Below, piece by piece: positions 7,971-17,076 of a DNA stretch of 64,000 bases. Position 1 is the first letter of the stretch; each line of letters begins with the position of its first letter. Location of the stretch: positions 124,001-188,000 of the forward strand of contig NZ_FOFI01000002.1 of the NCBI RefSeq assembly GCF_900110605.1. The letters run 5' to 3'. The DNA is from Epilithonimonas lactis (GTDB lineage: Bacteria > Bacteroidota > Bacteroidia > Flavobacteriales > Weeksellaceae). Under the pieces are notes generated by a model. That model was not told where the DNA came from and did no database searches. It worked only from the letters and a program-made list of their open reading frames with translations. A program made the position numbers and the translations under genes.

Positions 7971-9347
7971 TTAAAAACTTAAACCTGAAATGTTCATCTG
8001 TAATTGTGCCTTGGTATCGATGATAATCGTAATGTACTTTTCCGATAACAGGAATTGCGTTGGTTTCAGATCCAAAACATTTCCTTGCAGTTTGATGCCT
8101 TTCACATATTCTTTGTTGAAGTTTTCGACCATACTTTTTCTGGACGCATTCTCGATGTCCAAAAGTGGAATGCCATAATCCTTCTCAATCATTCTTCGGA
8201 TCTTGCCTTCAAACAAAACAGTTAAAGCTTTCTGAAAGAAATTCTTTGTTTTAAGATTGAAATCCGTGACATCTAGTTTTATCTTATGTTCTTCCGCGCT
8301 GTAGAATGGTTTTCCTTTGATGAAAGCCGTTCCATTCACTTCACCAGTGGTTTGCGCTTCTATTACAACGTTTTCTTTCTCTTTATAGACCTTGATATCT
8401 GTGATCTTCACTTTTTGATCTTCGCTGCTCATCGCAAATTCTTTATTAAGGAATTGTTGTTTGGCAATCCTTGTGGCTTCATCAAAACTGATATTTGCAG
8501 TCGTTTGAAGATTGAAGATGTTTTGAAGATTTGGATTCAATGTAAAATTAGGAATCGTGTTGACATCTCTAGTCGCCAAAGGAACTTGCCCAACATAAGT
8601 TTCGGAATAAAGGTCAATTCCGATGGTCATTTTGATCTTATCCTGAAAAACCTGAAGTGGCGACATATAAGTACTTTGAGGCGATATCTTCAGCCAAGTG
8701 TTGTACTCCTCCGAAACATTGATGGGTTTTGAAAATTGATTCCAAGCCATCACAAGATAAGGCTGAAGGTTGAACTGCGATTTGATCTGCTGATCGATAA
8801 TGGTCGTGAATTTATTCTGTTGTTCTTTCAACGTACTTTCAATTAGTGGTGCAATCGGGATCTTAATTTTCCCGTAATCCAAAACCGGTTTTTGTGTCCA
8901 AACAAATCCTGCCGTTGTGGTTTTGGTATTCAATCTCCAATCGGATGAGGCCGAAATATTCGTAATGAAGTTCATTATCAAATTGAAATTCGTGTCCTGG
9001 TAAACATAATATCCGAAAGTTCCATAGCCTTTTTGTGCCCATATTTTCAACGGAACAGAGATCATCAATCGATTTCCTGTCAAGGCTTTGATGGCGATGT
9101 TGCCTTGCTTCTCAACTTTCACTTTGAACTGGTCATTGTTATTGTCCGTGTAGGATTGATCCTCGTACAAAACACCTTTCACAGATTGATTGATCAAACT
9201 ATTGATCTCCGAAATCGGAAGTGAAACCGGCAACGTGATATTCGATTTGATCTTTGGCAACGTGTAAACCGGCTCTGCTGATTGGGAAAAAGCAATGAAA
9301 CTGATCAATAAAAAATATAAGGATGTGAACTTTCGAATTGGATTCAT
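7971..9347 (-). CDS. DUF4403 family exported protein
   Basis: This 458-residue protein begins with a signal peptide ending about residue 22 (IAFSQ). The remainder fits DUF4403, an uncharacterised family of secreted or envelope proteins in Bacteroidota and Proteobacteria. Visible features are an opening SNITLPVSLPISEINSLIN segment, repeated beta-rich blocks such as LMISVPLKIWAQKGYG, and alternating strand and helix through to residue 458. No catalytic motif is evident and there is no T9SS tail. A -7 box TAATTTTG lies at 9373-9380, about 26 bases before the ATG, so it has its own promoter although it lies 81 bp upstream of the M4 protease gene on the same strand. Its function is unknown; the lipid-binding tubular-domain idea is only a fold-level guess. 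Confidence 0.75.
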   Translation of the reverse strand: MNPIRKFTSLYFLLISFIAFSQSAEPVYTLPKIKSNITLPVSLPISEINSLINQSVKGVLYEDQSYTDNNNDQFKVKVEKQGNIAIKALTGNRLMISVPLKIWAQKGYGTFGYYVYQDTNFNLIMNFITNISASSDWRLNTKTTTAGFVWTQKPVLDYGKIKIPIAPLIESTLKEQQNKFTTIIDQQIKSQFNLQPYLVMAWNQFSKPINVSEEYNTWLKISPQSTYMSPLQVFQDKIKMTIGIDLYSETYVGQVPLATRDVNTIPNFTLNPNLQNIFNLQTTANISFDEATRIAKQQFLNKEFAMSSEDQKVKITDIKVYKEKENVVIEAQTTGEVNGTAFIKGKPFYSAEEHKIKLDVTDFNLKTKNFFQKALTVLFEGKIRRMIEKDYGIPLLDIENASRKSMVENFNKEYVKGIKLQGNVLDLKPTQFLLSEKYITIIIDTKAQLQMNISGLSF

Positions 9348-9372
9348 AACTGTTTTAATGAAATTTAAAACG

Positions 9373-9407
9373 CAAAATTAATGGTTTTTATTGATGCTAA
9401 AAACAAA
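9373..9407 (-). promoter_or_regulatory. promoter of the DUF4403 gene
   Basis: The minus strand carries TTTG (9404-9407) and TAATTTTG (9373-9380) separated by 23 bases. The upstream box overlaps the hairpin at 9405-9436. Confidence 0.5.
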
Positions 9408-9436
9408 AGAGAGCAGGGAAATCCTACTCTCTTTTT
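9405..9436. terminator. hairpin terminator between GH97 and DUF4403 genes
   Basis: AAAAGAGAGCAGG pairs with CCTACTCTCTTTT with one mismatch around a five-base loop, with T-runs on both strands. Confidence 0.7.
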
Positions 9437-9561
9437 GACATTTAATAACTATTCAAATTGAAAAAAACATAATCTTGCAAGTTTGATGAATAGGACATTT
9501 GCAAAGGCATCTAAAAACGCACGCACGTTTTGCTAAAAACCTCCTTACCTTTTAATGAAAT

Positions 9562-9592
9562 CGTCCGTATCATTTTTTTAAAAATACGGACG
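9562..9592. repeat. CGTCCGTAT inverted repeat
   Basis: CGTCCGTAT (9562-9570) pairs with ATACGGACG (9584-9592); the plus strand continues into TTTTTATA. It abuts the hairpin repeat at 9600, so it may be part of that element or a terminator remnant. Confidence 0.5.
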
Positions 9593-9599
9593 TTTTTAT

Positions 9600-9672
9600 A
9601 GGTCGCTCCTCTGGAGCTCCGCTTGTAATAATCAAATTGTTCTACCAACAGATTACCGCTCTGCGGTTTTGC
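9600..9672. repeat. twin-hairpin REP-like repeat, single copy
   Basis: Two small palindromes are arranged in a row: GCTCC-TCT-GGAGC and ACCGC-TCT-GCGGT, both 5-bp stems with the same TCT loop, linked by a T-rich spacer with TTCTACCAACAGATT. The same unit occurs 2.6 times in tandem at 53803-54105. The 345-bp gap 9348-9692 holds this element, two other hairpins and the DUF4403 promoter, and no gene. Confidence 0.8.
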
Positions 9673-9692
9673 CTTTAAAATTAATTATCTTT

Positions 9693-11699
9693 TTAAAGCT
9701 TCGTCAAAATCATCGCAACACCACCACTTCTCGCCAAGTCAACTGACAAAATTGTTTTGCTGTCCACTTCTTTCTCCTCGATGATGATTGGATAAGGATT
9801 CGTTTCGTAATCTGCACCTTTCCCGTCTCGGAAGATTTTCGCTTTGTATTTTTTATTTGGATCCAGGAACTTCAGATCTAGTTTTACAGTTCTTGCATCT
9901 TTGTTGGTAATGCTTCCCAGGAACCAATTATCGGTCGCTTTATCTCTTCTGGCAATCGTCACAAACTCTCCAATCTTCGCATCTGGCACAACTGTTTTGC
10001 TCCAATCTGTCGGGCAAGAGGTGATGAATTCGAAAGCTGGATTGTTCTCATAATTCTCGATCATATCGGACGCCATTTGAAGCGGACTGTAGATGATAAC
10101 CGACAATGCCAACTGCTTAGCCAAGGTCGTGTGGACCTTCGTATTTGGCAAGACAGGATTTGTGAAATTGAAAGTTCCCGGCGTGAAGTCGATTGGGCCA
10201 GCCAAACCTCTCGTAAAAGGAATGATGGTCGTATGTTCCGGCGGATTGCCACCGTCTTTGGACCAAGCATCCCATTCCTGACCTCTCACGCCTTCCTGCG
10301 TCATCAGATTCGGAAGTGTTCTTTGCAAACCAGTAGGCATTACGGGTTCGTGATTATCGATCATTATTTTGTGCTTCGCCGCTTCCTCAATGACTTTTCT
10401 GTAATGGCGAACGCCGTATTGGCTGCTGTGTGGTTGTTTGCCATCCAATTTCCCACCAACATAACCTGTTTTCACGACATCAACACCGAATTTCTTGTAA
10501 TAAGCAAAAGCATCGCTCATCTGGTTTTCGTAATTCACGGTGTTTCCTGCTGTTTCGTGGTGACCAATCAAGGTTACGTTTTTGGACTTCGCGTAATCTG
10601 TGATCTTCTTGATGTCAAAATCTGGATATGGTTCTGTAAATTTAAAATCTTTCCAGTCTTCCCAACCTTTGTTCCAGCCTTCTACCAAAACGCCTGAGAA
10701 CTTATGTTTCGCCGCAAAGTCAATATATCTTAAAACATTCTCGGTATTTGCACCGTGTTTTGGTCCGGCTTTCCAAGTGTACTTTTCCATATGGATCGCC
10801 CACCAAATCCCGATGTAGCGTCCAGGTTTGATCCAGGAGACATCTCCAAGTTTGTTTGGTTCGTTCAGATTCAACATCAATCTTGAAATCATCAGGTCAC
10901 CTGCAGAATTGGCGATGATCATTGTTCGCCAAGGTGTGTTGAAAGGCGCTTTTGCAAACATTTTCTCGCCAGTTGCCCAAGGTGTGAGATAACTTTTTAG
11001 TTTGGTTGAATTTCCAACTTTCGCAAGATTCATTGACGCGTAATCGGTTAGATTTGCTTGATGAATGGTGAGGAACAAGCCTGACCTGGTTTCCATCGTC
11101 AAAGGCGTTGCAACTGTGTCTATCTTTGAAATTGGATTGGACTTGAACAAGCCTTCGTAAAATTCTGTATTGTAAGGAATCGACCAGGTTTTGTGGTCCT
11201 CAGGAAAATTGAATTCCGTCAACTCATCCATTATCACAAATTCATTCAGATTCTTCTGTTTAGGAAACTCGTATCGGAAACCGAAACCGTCGTCATAAAC
11301 TTTAAAATCGATGATGAATTCTCTGGAAAGCTTTGAATTGTCCTTAACCAAGACCTTCATCTCGTTGTAATGGTTTCGAACCTCGATCTCTTCGCCCCAC
11401 GGTTGCTTCCAGGTTTCATCAAATTTAGAATGGGTAATATTTTTCACAGAAAGATTGTCCTTAAGCGAACCATCCTTCAAATCAAATCCTAGAAAAGATG
11501 GATTTAAAATTGACTTTCCTTCTTTGGAAACTTTGTAATAGATCTTGGATTTGTCCAATCCTACTTCCAAGACGATTTTCCCATCGGGTGATGTGACTTT
11601 GTTATTCTTGAGAATTTGTGCAAATGTCATCTGGGAAAACCCCATCAACACGGCAAACAGACAGAAGACCTTGAGCAGATCTTTGCGGTGTAATTTCAT
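9693..11699 (-). CDS. glycoside hydrolase family 97 (SusB-like alpha-glucosidase)
   Basis: This 668-residue enzyme has a signal peptide (residues 1-27, ending TFA|Q) and the GH97 layout: an N-terminal beta-sandwich (about 30-280), a (beta/alpha)8 barrel (about 290-560) and a C-terminal beta domain. Family landmarks include VLVEGWNKGWEDW, the glycine-rich VVKTGYVGG, and H450-E451-P-V-MPTG followed by RTLPN. The HEPV form with a glutamate is that of the inverting, SusB-like branch; the retaining branch uses an aspartate nucleophile instead. It probably acts in the periplasm on alpha-glucosides or related sugars. No SusC/SusD pair, regulator or second glycosidase lies nearby, so it is not in a complete polysaccharide utilisation locus. 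A -7 box TATTTTTG lies at 11735-11742. There is no T9SS tail. Confidence 0.88.
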   Translation of the reverse strand: MKLHRKDLLKVFCLFAVLMGFSQMTFAQILKNNKVTSPDGKIVLEVGLDKSKIYYKVSKEGKSILNPSFLGFDLKDGSLKDNLSVKNITHSKFDETWKQPWGEEIEVRNHYNEMKVLVKDNSKLSREFIIDFKVYDDGFGFRYEFPKQKNLNEFVIMDELTEFNFPEDHKTWSIPYNTEFYEGLFKSNPISKIDTVATPLTMETRSGLFLTIHQANLTDYASMNLAKVGNSTKLKSYLTPWATGEKMFAKAPFNTPWRTMIIANSAGDLMISRLMLNLNEPNKLGDVSWIKPGRYIGIWWAIHMEKYTWKAGPKHGANTENVLRYIDFAAKHKFSGVLVEGWNKGWEDWKDFKFTEPYPDFDIKKITDYAKSKNVTLIGHHETAGNTVNYENQMSDAFAYYKKFGVDVVKTGYVGGKLDGKQPHSSQYGVRHYRKVIEEAAKHKIMIDNHEPVMPTGLQRTLPNLMTQEGVRGQEWDAWSKDGGNPPEHTTIIPFTRGLAGPIDFTPGTFNFTNPVLPNTKVHTTLAKQLALSVIIYSPLQMASDMIENYENNPAFEFITSCPTDWSKTVVPDAKIGEFVTIARRDKATDNWFLGSITNKDARTVKLDLKFLDPNKKYKAKIFRDGKGADYETNPYPIIIEEKEVDSKTILSVDLARSGGVAMILTKL

Positions 11700-11734
11700 T
11701 AATACTATTTTTAAGGTTTATATATATATATCTA

Positions 11735-11742
11735 CAAAAATA
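11735..11742 (-). promoter_or_regulatory. -7 promoter box of the GH97 gene
   Basis: The minus strand reads TATTTTTG about 36 bases before the ATG; no clear upstream TTG at the usual distance was found. Confidence 0.4.
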
Positions 11743-11764
11743 CACTATTGAAATCAACCCATAA

Positions 11765-11794
11765 AAAAAACCATCTCTAAAAAGAGATGGTTTT
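11765..11794 (-). terminator. terminator of the ribosomal protein operon (after rplQ)
   Basis: The arms CCATCTCT and AGAGATGG pair perfectly around a short A/T loop. On the minus strand the stem is followed by eight T residues, about 22 bases past the rplQ stop codon. Confidence 0.9.
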
Positions 11795-11815
11795 GTATTT
11801 AAAAACTTAGAATTC

Positions 11816-12334
11816 TTATTCTTCAGTTTTTTCTTCTGTAGAAGTTTCAGCAGCAGGCGTTTCTTCAACTTTAGCTTCAGTAGCTTCCACAGCAGCAGTT
11901 TCCTTTTTAGGAGCTGCAGTAGATCTTCTACTTCTTCTGGTTGTTTTCTTCTCTTCTGCGTTTGGATTGTAGATCTCGTTGAAATCTACCAACTCGATCA
12001 TTGCCATATCGGCAGCATCACCAAGTCTGAAACCAGTTTTGATGATTCTTGTGTAACCACCGTTTCTTTCAGCGATTTTAGGAGCTACAGTTCTGAACAA
12101 TTCAGTCACAGCTTCTTTACTTTGTAGGTAAGAGAAAACTGTTCTTCTATTGTGCGTTGTATCTTCTTTAGCTTTTGTAAGGAGTGGTTCCACGTAAACT
12201 CTTAAAGCTTTCGCTTTAGCAACAGTAGTGTTGATTCTTTTATGTTCAATTAGTGAACAAGCCATATTAGCAAGCATTGCTTTTCTATGCGGGGCTGTTC
12301 TCCCTAAGTGATTTATTTTCTTTCCGTGTCTCAT
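11816..12334 (-). CDS. rplQ: 50S ribosomal protein L17
   Basis: L17 lies near the exit of the peptide tunnel on the large subunit. The first 115 or so residues are the conserved core ([43 protein letters not shown]). The remaining 55 residues form a low-complexity tail rich in Ala, Glu, Lys and Thr, which makes the protein longer (172 residues) than the roughly 125 residues of E. coli; such tails are common in Bacteroidota. It is the last gene of the run and is separated from rpoA by 8 bases, with a strong terminator behind it. Confidence 0.97.
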   Translation of the reverse strand: MRHGKKINHLGRTAPHRKAMLANMACSLIEHKRINTTVAKAKALRVYVEPLLTKAKEDTTHNRRTVFSYLQSKEAVTELFRTVAPKIAERNGGYTRIIKTGFRLGDAADMAMIELVDFNEIYNPNAEEKKTTRRSRRSTAAPKKETAAVEATEAKVEETPAAETSTEEKTEE

Positions 12335-12342
12335 TGTAAGGA

Positions 12343-13338
12343 TTATTTATCAGCGTCTAACTTATATTTTGCAACATCAAACCCGAAATTAAGTCCTTTT
12401 GAGTGAACCAATTCTTCAAGTTCTGTTAAAGATTTTTTACCAAAATTTCTGAATTTCATCAAATCAGATTTACTGAAAGATACCAACTCTCCAAGCGTTT
12501 CTACTTCAGCTGCTTTCAGACAGTTTAGGGCTCTTACAGAAAGATCCATATCTGCTAATTTTGACTTAAGAAGTTGTCTTGTGTGAAGGGTCTCTTCATC
12601 ATATTGGATAGAAGCTTTTACAGCCTCAGTCTCTAATGTGATTCTCTCATCGGAGAACAACATAAAGTGATAGATCAAGATCTTAGAAGCTTCTGTTAAA
12701 GCGTTCTGAGGTGTGATAGATCCATCAGTTTCAATATCCAATACTAATTTTTCGTAATCTGTTTTTTGCTCTACACGGTAATTTTCGATACTATATTGTA
12801 CTTTCTTGATAGGTGTAAAGATAGAGTCGATAGCAATAGTGCCAACAGGCGCATTGTTTGATTTGTTCTGATCAGACGGAACATATCCTCTTCCTTTTTC
12901 TACGTTGAAAGTAATTTCAAACGTTACATCTTTAGCCAAAGTTGCGATAACCAAATCTGGGTTAAGGATCTCAAAATTAACAATCGAGTCTCCTAGATCT
13001 CCAGCAGTTACGACTTCCTTCCCAGTGATCTTTGCAGTGATCTGCTCGCTTCCTGGATTTTCAGTTTTTGCTTTAAGACGAAGTTGTTTAAGATTAAGAA
13101 TGATTTCAGTAACATCTTCGATCACTCCTGGTATAGTTGAAAATTCGTGCTCTACGCCTTCTATTTTGATAGATGAAATAGCATATCCTTCCAGAGAAGA
13201 TAGTAAAACTCTTCTCAATGCATTACCGATTGTAAGCCCGAAACCTTGTTCAAGAGGTCTGAATTCAAATTGACCTTTAAAATCAGTCGAGTTTAAAAGG
13301 ATTACTTTATCGGGTTTTATAAATGTTAAAATTGCCAT
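12343..13338 (-). CDS. rpoA: DNA-directed RNA polymerase subunit alpha
   Basis: The alpha subunit dimerises to nucleate RNA polymerase assembly and contacts promoter DNA and activators. The N-terminal domain (about 1-230) holds [28 protein letters not shown]; the C-terminal domain (about 250-331) holds the helix-hairpin-helix with [12 protein letters not shown], which carries the DNA-contacting arginine, and [16 protein letters not shown]. The ATG at 13338 ([12 protein letters not shown]) is used because Bacteroidota alpha subunits begin this way; the frame extends 5 codons further without conservation. It sits between rpsD and rplQ in the usual order, 331 residues long. Confidence 0.97.
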   Translation of the reverse strand: MAILTFIKPDKVILLNSTDFKGQFEFRPLEQGFGLTIGNALRRVLLSSLEGYAISSIKIEGVEHEFSTIPGVIEDVTEIILNLKQLRLKAKTENPGSEQITAKITGKEVVTAGDLGDSIVNFEILNPDLVIATLAKDVTFEITFNVEKGRGYVPSDQNKSNNAPVGTIAIDSIFTPIKKVQYSIENYRVEQKTDYEKLVLDIETDGSITPQNALTEASKILIYHFMLFSDERITLETEAVKASIQYDEETLHTRQLLKSKLADMDLSVRALNCLKAAEVETLGELVSFSKSDLMKFRNFGKKSLTELEELVHSKGLNFGFDVAKYKLDADK

Positions 13339-13369
13339 AGTCTGGTTGAGCAAAAATTTGAAAAAATTA

Positions 13370-13978
13370 TTATTTAGAGTATAATTCGACGATTAACTGT
13401 TCTTTGATGTCCTCAGGAATCTGAATTCTCTCAGGAGCAGTTGTAAAAGTACCAGTTTTTTTCTCGTCATTGAATTGTAACCACTCATAATTTGCTTTGT
13501 AAGCTAGAGCGTCAGCAATTACTTCAAGAGATTTTGATTTCTCTCTGATCGCAATCACGTCACCAGCTTTTAGCAAATAAGAAGGAATGTTTACCAGCTC
13601 TCCGTTCACAGTGATGTGTCTGTGAGAAACTAGTTGTCTAGCTCCAGCTCTGGTTTTAGCAAAACCTAATCTGAAAACGACGTTATCCAATCTTGATTCG
13701 CAAAGTTGCAATAGGACTTCACCTGTTACCCCTTTACTTCTATGAGCTTTGTCGAAAAGGTTAGCAAATTGTTTCTCAAGGATACCGTACGTGTACTTAG
13801 CTTTTTGCTTTTCCATCAACTGTACTGCATACTCAGATTTCTTTGATCCTCTTCTTTTGTTTGCACCGTGTTGTCCAGGTGGTTGATTTTTTCTTTTCTC
13901 GAAGTTTTTGTCATCTCCGAAAATTGCTTGACCAAATTTTCTAGCAATTTTTGTTTTAGGGCCAATATATCTTGCCAT
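13370..13978 (-). CDS. rpsD: 30S ribosomal protein S4
   Basis: S4 is a primary binder of 16S rRNA and helps start small-subunit assembly. The 202-residue protein has the N-terminal segment with PPGQHG and a central S4 RNA-binding domain (about residues 93-155, [32 protein letters not shown]). The N-terminal region has none of the zinc-binding cysteines seen in some bacteria, so this is the zinc-free form. In other bacteria S4 represses its own operon; no leader could be recognised here. It lies 31 bases upstream of rpoA. Confidence 0.97.
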   Translation of the reverse strand: MARYIGPKTKIARKFGQAIFGDDKNFEKRKNQPPGQHGANKRRGSKKSEYAVQLMEKQKAKYTYGILEKQFANLFDKAHRSKGVTGEVLLQLCESRLDNVVFRLGFAKTRAGARQLVSHRHITVNGELVNIPSYLLKAGDVIAIREKSKSLEVIADALAYKANYEWLQFNDEKKTGTFTTAPERIQIPEDIKEQLIVELYSK

Positions 13979-14002
13979 TGTTTTAGATTTGAGGTTAAAA
14001 GA

Positions 14003-14392
14003 TTATACTCTTCTTCTTTTAGGTGGACGACATCCGTTGTGTGGCATAGGCGTCACGTCAACGATCTCGCTTACTTCAATCCCTGAGTTGTGTAGTGTTC
14101 TGATTGCAGACTCTCTACCAGCACCTGGACCTTTTACAAACACCTTAACTCTTCTAAGACCAGCTTCGAAAGCTACCTGAGAACAGTTTTCTGCAGCCAT
14201 TTGAGCTGCGAATGGAGTATTCTTTTTAGAACCTCTGAAACCCATTTTACCGGCAGAAGCCCAAGAGATAACTTCTCCTGCTTTATTTGTTAAAGAAATG
14301 ATGATGTTATTGAAAGAAGCTTGAATATGCGCTTCACCAATAGCCTCAACTTTTACTTTTCTTTTCTTAACTACTTTTGTTTGTTTTGCCAT
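14003..14392 (-). CDS. rpsK: 30S ribosomal protein S11
   Basis: S11 lines the platform of the small subunit near the mRNA exit path. The 129-residue sequence shows the family core: [56 protein letters not shown] and the C-terminal [17 protein letters not shown]. The start follows rpsM by 12 bases and the gene ends 24 bases before rpsD. The length and motifs are ordinary. Confidence 0.98.
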   Translation of the reverse strand: MAKQTKVVKKRKVKVEAIGEAHIQASFNNIIISLTNKAGEVISWASAGKMGFRGSKKNTPFAAQMAAENCSQVAFEAGLRRVKVFVKGPGAGRESAIRTLHNSGIEVSEIVDVTPMPHNGCRPPKRRRV

Positions 14393-14404
14393 AATTCCTA
14401 ACGA

Positions 14405-14782
14405 TTATTTACTTGCTTTTTTCTTGTTAGCAACTGTTTTTCTCTTTCCTTTACGGGTTCTAGAGTTGTTTTTCGTTCTCTGGCCTCTTAAAGGTAGTCC
14501 TAGTCTGTGACGTATTCCTCGTTGGCATCCAATGTCCATCAATCGCTTGATGTTCAATTGCACTTCAGAACGTAATTCTCCTTCAACTTTGATGTTGTCC
14601 AAGATATACCCTCTGATTGCTGCCAATTCATCGTCATTCCATTCGTTGACTTTCTTGTCTTCGCTGATTCCAGCGCTTTTCAAAATTTCTGAAGCTGTTC
14701 TTCTTCCAACACCGTAGATGTAAGTAAGACCGATAACGCCTCTTTTGTTCTTTGGTAAATCAATACCTGAAATTCTCGCCAT
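14405..14782 (-). CDS. rpsM: 30S ribosomal protein S13
   Basis: S13 sits in the head of the small subunit and contacts the P-site tRNA and bridges to L5. The 125-residue protein starts [24 protein letters not shown] and has the helix-two-turn-helix region, the basic [33 protein letters not shown] tail (written here in overlapping parts: [15 protein letters not shown], then [11 protein letters not shown]) that reaches the tRNA. It follows the small rpmJ gene by 14 bases. Confidence 0.98.
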   Translation of the reverse strand: MARISGIDLPKNKRGVIGLTYIYGVGRRTASEILKSAGISEDKKVNEWNDDELAAIRGYILDNIKVEGELRSEVQLNIKRLMDIGCQRGIRHRLGLPLRGQRTKNNSRTRKGKRKTVANKKKASK

Positions 14783-14796
14783 AATTTAATTGGTTC

Positions 14797-14913
14797 TTAA
14801 CCTTGTCTTTGTTTAAATTTAGGGTTCTTTTTGTTGATCACGAAAAGCACGCCTTTTCTACGTACAATCTTGCAATCAGCACTTCTTTTTTTGATAGATG
14901 CTCTAACCTTCAT
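14797..14913 (-). CDS. rpmJ: 50S ribosomal protein L36, zinc-free form
   Basis: This 38-residue protein reads [19 protein letters not shown], then [20 protein letters not shown]36 stabilises 23S rRNA near the peptidyl transferase region. Of the four zinc ligands of the usual Cys4/His form only C14 remains: the first Cys position is Ser, the third is Asn and the His is Phe. It is therefore the zinc-independent type, as in other Bacteroidota. It sits in the expected place between infA and rpmJ's normal neighbour rpsM, with gaps of 10 and 14 bases. Confidence 0.95.
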   Translation of the reverse strand: MKVRASIKKRSADCKIVRRKGVLFVINKKNPKFKQRQG

Positions 14914-14923
14914 TTTGTTATTT

Positions 14924-15139
14924 TTAATATCTAAAAGTTATTCTCCCTTTAGTTAAGTCATAAGGAGAGAGTTCGAGTCTTACCTTGTCTCCAGGTAAGA
15001 GTTTAATATAATGCATTCTCATTTTACCAGAAATATGGGCAATCAATACGTGCCCATTTTCTAGCTCTACACGGAACTGCGCGTTCGAAAGTGCTTCCGT
15101 GATCACGCCGTCTTGTTCTATATGTTTCTGTTTAGCCAT
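14924..15139 (-). CDS. infA: translation initiation factor IF-1
   Basis: IF-1 binds the A site of the 30S subunit during initiation. The 71-residue protein is a single OB fold (S1-like), with the family core [45 protein letters not shown] and the end [12 protein letters not shown]. It follows secY by 8 bases, an arrangement typical of Bacteroidota spc/alpha clusters, and is translated before rpmJ. Confidence 0.97.
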   Translation of the reverse strand: MAKQKHIEQDGVITEALSNAQFRVELENGHVLIAHISGKMRMHYIKLLPGDKVRLELSPYDLTKGRITFRY

Positions 15140-15147
15140 TTATTCTA

Positions 15148-16527
15148 TTAAAGGTTTGATGATCTTGATAATTTAGATTGCATCAACCCATCATAATGAT
15201 GGTTCAGCAGATAGGTGTTAATTTGTTGAACGGTATCCAAGATAACGCCCACCATGATTAACAACGATGTTCCCCCAAAAAATAGGGCAAATCTATCTGT
15301 CTGAACAAACGCTCCGTGCACTACTGCCGGAAGGACTGCAAAGATAGATAAAAAAATTGCACCTGGCAAGGTTATCTTGGATAAAATATCATCCAGGTAA
15401 TCTGCCGTTTCTTTTCCGGGTCTTACTTTCGGGATCAACCCACCATTACGCTTTAGATCATCAGCCATCTGATTTACAGGAATGGTAATTGCCGTATAGA
15501 AAAATGAGAAAATTATAATTAGTAATGCAAACAATACATTGTACTGCCAGCTAAAAACATTTTTGAAACCTGCCAAAAATGTATTGGATTCGTCAACTTT
15601 TGTAAGCAATCCCGGAACAAACATCAATGCTTGTGCAAAGATGATCGGCATTACACCTGCGGCATTCACCTTCAATGGGATCCATTGTCTGGCGCCATCC
15701 ATCAAGTTTCTGCTTACGCCACCTCTTGCCTGAGCTCTACTTACATACTGGATCGGAATTTTTCTTACCGCAACTGATAATACAATTGCTAAAAGAACTA
15801 CCAATAACCAGAAAATAATCTCCACCAAGATCATGATGCTTCCCAATCCACCTTTACCATTCTGTGTCAAAACTTCCTGATAAAATGCTGTTGGAAGGTC
15901 CGCAAGGATACCCACCATAATCAAAATAGAAATACCATTACCAATCCCTTTGTCCGTAATCTTCTCTCCTAGCCACATTGCAAATACAGAACCTGCTACC
16001 AGGATAATGATACTTGGCAACCAGAACATCACCGAGTTTGGATCGATGTAGTATGCGGATGCAAATTGTGAATAAGGCAAGAAAAATTGCGTTACCGATG
16101 TCAAATAAGAAGGCGCCTGTACAAGACAAACCGCGATTGTAAGCCATCTGGTGATCTGGTTCAAAGTGTTTCTTCCACTTTCTCCATCTTTTTGTAACTT
16201 CTGAAGGTAAGGGATCGCCATACCCATCAACTGTACAATGATCGATGCAGAAATGTACGGCATAATTCCTAATGCCATAACGGAAGCACGGCTAAATGCT
16301 CCACCTGTGAAAGAAGACAATAAACCCAAAAGGCCGGCACCTTGTTGGTTCCCGCCTTGGTTTTTGTAATGTTGAAGTAAGTTTCCTACTTCTGCAGTGT
16401 TGATTGCAGGAAGAGAAACATACGATGCGAATCTATACACAAGGACCAACAAAAGCGTCAAGACGATTTTATCTCTAAGCTCTTTTAGGCTCCAAATGTT
16501 TTTAAGTGTTTGTATAAATTCTTTCAT
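15148..16527 (-). CDS. secY: preprotein translocase subunit SecY
   Basis: SecY is the channel of the Sec translocon in the cytoplasmic membrane; it exports the many signal-peptide proteins encoded in this window. The 459-residue sequence has about ten membrane segments, an amphipathic N-terminus (FIQTLKNIWSLKELRDKI), the plug and pore region near GLLGLLSSFTGGAFSRASVMALGIMPYISASI (shown in parts: SFTGGAFSRASVMALGIMPY), the long cytosolic loop with RKIPIQY and RGGVSRN, and the C-terminal GTSLLIMVGVILDT. It lies between rplO (10 bases) and infA. Length is close to the family average. Confidence 0.97.
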   Translation of the reverse strand: MKEFIQTLKNIWSLKELRDKIVLTLLLVLVYRFASYVSLPAINTAEVGNLLQHYKNQGGNQQGAGLLGLLSSFTGGAFSRASVMALGIMPYISASIIVQLMGMAIPYLQKLQKDGESGRNTLNQITRWLTIAVCLVQAPSYLTSVTQFFLPYSQFASAYYIDPNSVMFWLPSIIILVAGSVFAMWLGEKITDKGIGNGISILIMVGILADLPTAFYQEVLTQNGKGGLGSIMILVEIIFWLLVVLLAIVLSVAVRKIPIQYVSRAQARGGVSRNLMDGARQWIPLKVNAAGVMPIIFAQALMFVPGLLTKVDESNTFLAGFKNVFSWQYNVLFALLIIIFSFFYTAITIPVNQMADDLKRNGGLIPKVRPGKETADYLDDILSKITLPGAIFLSIFAVLPAVVHGAFVQTDRFALFFGGTSLLIMVGVILDTVQQINTYLLNHHYDGLMQSKLSRSSNL

Positions 16528-16537
16528 TAGTCAATAA

Positions 16538-16990
16538 TTAAAGAGTCGTGATTGCTTTACCTCCAGCTTTGTTGATTGCTTCCTCAGCCGATTTAGTAAA
16601 CTTATCAGCAGTGATAGAAATACCAGATTTCAAGTCACCTCTTCCTAAGATCTTTACTAATTCGTTTTTAGATGCAAGACCGTTTTCTACCAATACGTCT
16701 CTAGTGATCTCACCAGTGATGTTTTTAGTATCGATCAAAGTTTGGATCGTATCAAGATTGATCGCTCTGAACTCTTTTCTATTAACATTTTTGAAACCGA
16801 ATTTTGGTAATCTTCTTTGCAAAGGCATCTGTCCACCTTCGAAACCGATTTTCTGAGAATAACCAGCTCTAGCTTTTTGACCTTTATGCCCTTTTGTTGA
16901 AGTACCTCCGTATCCACTTCCCTGACCTCTACCAATTCTTTTTGTGCTGAATGTAGAACCAGTTGATGGTTTTAAATTATTTAAATTCAT
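16538..16990 (-). CDS. rplO: 50S ribosomal protein L15
   Basis: L15 is a late-assembling large-subunit protein with a long flexible N-terminal arm. The 150 residues show the arm (NLNNLKPSTGS, RIGRGQGSGYGGTSTKGHKG, QKARAGYSQKIGFEGGQMPL) and a globular C-terminal part ending NKAGGKAITTL. It is 10 bases upstream of secY. The 86-bp space between it and rpmD is the second largest inside the spc part and holds an inverted repeat. Confidence 0.97.
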   Translation of the reverse strand: MNLNNLKPSTGSTFSTKRIGRGQGSGYGGTSTKGHKGQKARAGYSQKIGFEGGQMPLQRRLPKFGFKNVNRKEFRAINLDTIQTLIDTKNITGEITRDVLVENGLASKNELVKILGRGDLKSGISITADKFTKSAEEAINKAGGKAITTL

Positions 16991-17021
16991 TGTTGTATTG
17001 TAATTGAGATTATAGATTAAA

Positions 17022-17070
17022 AGATAAGAGATAAGAGACGTCCTGATCAGAGTCTCTTCTCTCTATGTCT
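17022..17070. repeat. imperfect inverted repeat in the rpmD-rplO spacer
   Basis: AGATAAGAGATAAGAGAC (17022-17039) is largely complementary to the segment GTCTCTTCTCTCTATGTCT (17052-17070). In the transcript it could fold into a hairpin between the two genes; there is no T-run after it, so a processing or stability role is more likely than termination. Confidence 0.5.
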
Positions 17071-17076
17071 AATGTC

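Noticed and set aside
10077-10697. Open frame of 206 codons on the plus strand
   Set aside because: It is antisense to the GH97 gene and shows no conserved feature.
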